From positions 1 through 64,000 of the forward strand of contig UQCS01000005.1 of NCBI GenBank assembly GCA_900539605.1: a DNA stretch of 64,000 nt. The letters are read 5' to 3'. Every line of letters begins with the position of its first letter. Within the stretch, counting starts at the first letter, position 1. This DNA comes from an uncultured Azospirillum sp. GTDB lineage: Bacteria; Pseudomonadota; Alphaproteobacteria; RF32; CAG-239. The translations under genes and the position numbers were made by a program. Shown here in pieces: positions 63,068 to 64,000 of the stretch. A model generated the notes under the pieces. That model had not been told where the DNA came from. It did no database searches and saw nothing but the letters and a program-made list of their open reading frames with translations.

Positions 63068-63445
63068 TTATGCTTCCCGATACTTTTTCCATTCTGCCGA
63101 GGCTTTGTCTTGTGCCTCGAGCGCATTAGCCAGCTTGAGACACACCGGCTTCAGAGGGTTTCCGTCGACGATAGAAGTTTCGACATAGCTGAGGAAACGT
63201 CGTTCGTGCTTCAGAACCAGCCAAATCAGCTGTTCTTTCTGATCGTTCAGAAATACGAAGTCCGGAAACTCGGATGTCGTTTTTGCCTGTGCCGCCTTTT
63301 CCAACCAACATTGAGCTACTTCAAACATCATCAGGACTTCGCCCGGATTTTTGGGCATGATTTCACCGGTTAAAAACATAGAAGCCATGTTAACGGCGAC
63401 ATCGTAGTTTTCTTTGGCTGCATTGATAAGCTGTTGCATATTCAT
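63068..63445 (-). CDS. hypothetical protein, 125 aa
   Basis: Helical, soluble protein without signal peptide. It starts MNMQQLINAAKENYDVAVN and ends EWKKYREA; Trp, Met and Lys are common in the middle (CWLEKAAQAKTT, WLVLKHERRFLSYVE). No family recognised. The ATG at 63445 is used; a TTG three codons earlier is possible. No Shine-Dalgarno sequence. It has its own terminator and lies alone between the DUF1847 gene and the RNA candidate next to rpoD. Confidence 0.55.
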   Translation of the reverse strand: MNMQQLINAAKENYDVAVNMASMFLTGEIMPKNPGEVLMMFEVAQCWLEKAAQAKTTSEFPDFVFLNDQKEQLIWLVLKHERRFLSYVETSIVDGNPLKPVCLKLANALEAQDKASAEWKKYREA

Positions 63446-63592
63446 AGTAATCAAGTTTATAATTTTCTAACTTTTAAATTATACAAAAAAACAACATTTT
63501 GTCAATCGGGCTTTTTCTTTTAAAAATCAGACTGTTTTTTTATATTTTCAACGTTCTGTTTCAAAAGACAACGACCGAAAACCTTGCTGCTT

Positions 63593-63833
63593 TGACCCGG
63601 CCGCGCCGGCCCTACCGCTAACCGTCATACATACAATGGCAAAGGAGTTTTTTTCCGCAAAGCTGTAAGCTTTTTGGGGCCATGCACCTAGCGCATGGTT
63701 TTCGGGATACAATAAATTTCCGCTAACTAACGCAAGTGGTATTAGCTGTTGGAACTACGTTCGCCCGGTCCAACGGCTGCGTAAGCCTGACGGCTGGGCT
63801 GGTATGCTTACATCTGCCTGCTTGCGCCGGTCA
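63593..63833 (+). ncRNA. candidate structured RNA of about 240 nt, family unknown
   Basis: The 433 bp between the small hypothetical gene and rpoD contain no gene but fold well. Visible stems: closing pair TGACCCGGC / GCCGGTCA (63593-63601 with 63826-63833, one bulge), AAAGCT/AGCTTT (63659-63673), CCATGC/GCATGG with a 7-base loop (63680-63698), AGCTGTTGGA/TCCAACGGCT (63744-63778), GTAAGC/GCTTAC (63781-63811). A plus-strand terminator follows at 63860. Strand is inferred from that terminator. I looked for two-piece tmRNA, RNase P, SRP and 6S landmarks and found no convincing match. Confidence 0.45.
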
Positions 63834-63859
63834 TGTTACGCTCAAACCATAAGAAAAAA

Positions 63860-63887
63860 AACTCCCTCAAACCGGGAGTTTTTTCTT
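63860..63887. terminator. bidirectional terminator between the RNA candidate and rpoD
   Basis: AACTCCC / GGGAGTT stem with TCAAACC loop; A's before and T's after, so it works both ways. It ends rpoD on the minus strand and the RNA candidate on the plus strand. Confidence 0.88.
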
Positions 63888-64000
63888 TTATTGATCCAGA
63901 AACGAACGCAACTTGCGTGACCGGCTCGGATGTTTCAGCTTGCGCAGCGCCTTGGCCTCAATTTGGCGGATACGCTCACGGGTAACGTTAAATTGTTGTC
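63888..64000 (-). CDS. rpoD: RNA polymerase primary sigma factor RpoD, C-terminal end only
   Basis: The last 36 codons lie in the window: [19 protein letters not shown] and then [17 protein letters not shown]. This is sigma-70 region 4.2, the helix-turn-helix that contacts the -35 box ([17 protein letters not shown] is nearly invariant). The rest of the gene is outside. The stop at 63888 is followed at once by the bidirectional terminator. Confidence 0.96.
   Translation of the reverse strand, partial: QQFNVTRERIRQIEAKALRKLKHPSRSRKLRSFLDQ

Noticed and set aside
63593..63833. Two-piece tmRNA or RNase P RNA
   Set aside because: No tag reading frame of the AND...-type, no TTCGA T-arm with CCA, and no RNase P core sequences could be found on either strand.

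Overview
The window is about 64 kb of a moderate-GC (mid-40s percent by eye) bacterial chromosome that reads as an alphaproteobacterium. The evidence is a CcrM-type GANTC methylase, the order lspA / DUF3035 (BamF-like) lipoprotein / two M16 peptidases, the recO-parC pair, the run ppiD, tpiA, secG, pyrG, kdsA, and an RpoD C-terminus at the right edge. LPS genes (kdsA, pagP), outer-membrane-type proteins and lipoproteins show a Gram-negative envelope. The full-length AdhE suggests a fermentative, probably anaerobic or host-associated lifestyle, as in the uncultured gut alphaproteobacterial groups. That placement is inference. No rRNA, CRISPR array, prophage or intact transposon was found.

Layout. 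1-2.55 kb: 5' part of a very large repetitive secreted surface protein, with dyad elements in its promoter region. 2.8-9.3 kb: accB-accC and four poorly known genes (small secreted protein, HExxH secreted protein, membrane protein, hydrolase-like protein). 9.4-13.9 kb: tRNA-Phe, adhE, and the qmcA-nfeD membrane-quality pair. 14.3-17.3 kb: an HEFHH-motif protein, a small membrane protein, rnhB, and an unknown 90-codon gene with strong hairpins. 17.5-22.8 kb: ccrM and a tight operon of two Ppx/GppA paralogues, rlmE and an rsmB-like gene. 22.9-31.5 kb: tRNA-Leu, mgtE, lspA, bamF-like, M16, M16-like, pgi, mutL. 31.6-35.4 kb: an accessory-looking patch with tRNA-His, an FAD oxidoreductase, a 56-codon gene, a frameshifted secreted-protein gene, tRNA-Gly with an 85-bp duplication of its 3' end, and a charged coiled-coil secreted protein.

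35.4-45.4 kb: ppiD, tpiA, secG, pyrG, pagP, kdsA, a small membrane protein, recO, parC. 45.4-46.6 kb: a gene-free stretch with hairpins and decayed reading frames, probably a relic of a mobile element. 46.6-51.3 kb: yejE and yejF without yejA/yejB, coupled by overlap to a degenerate sulfatase-like membrane protein. 51.4-56.8 kb: rpsD, DUF1796, DUF502, recJ, an OmpA-domain lipoprotein and a DUF192 lipoprotein. 56.9-64 kb: divergent mfd and recG, a DUF1847 gene, a small hypothetical, a structured-RNA candidate and the 3' end of rpoD.

Functionally the window is mostly housekeeping: DNA repair and topology (mutL, recJ, recG, mfd, recO, parC, rnhB, ccrM), envelope biogenesis (lspA, BamF-like, PpiD, SecG, KdsA, PagP, OmpA-like), central metabolism (pgi, tpiA, pyrG, accBC, adhE) and RNA modification. 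The less explained parts are the surface protein's regulatory region, the 31.6-35.4 kb patch, the 1.2-kb relic, the yej/sulfatase-like locus and the RNA candidate next to rpoD. I did not find a convincing multi-gene undescribed system. The best leads are listed as findings with modest scores.
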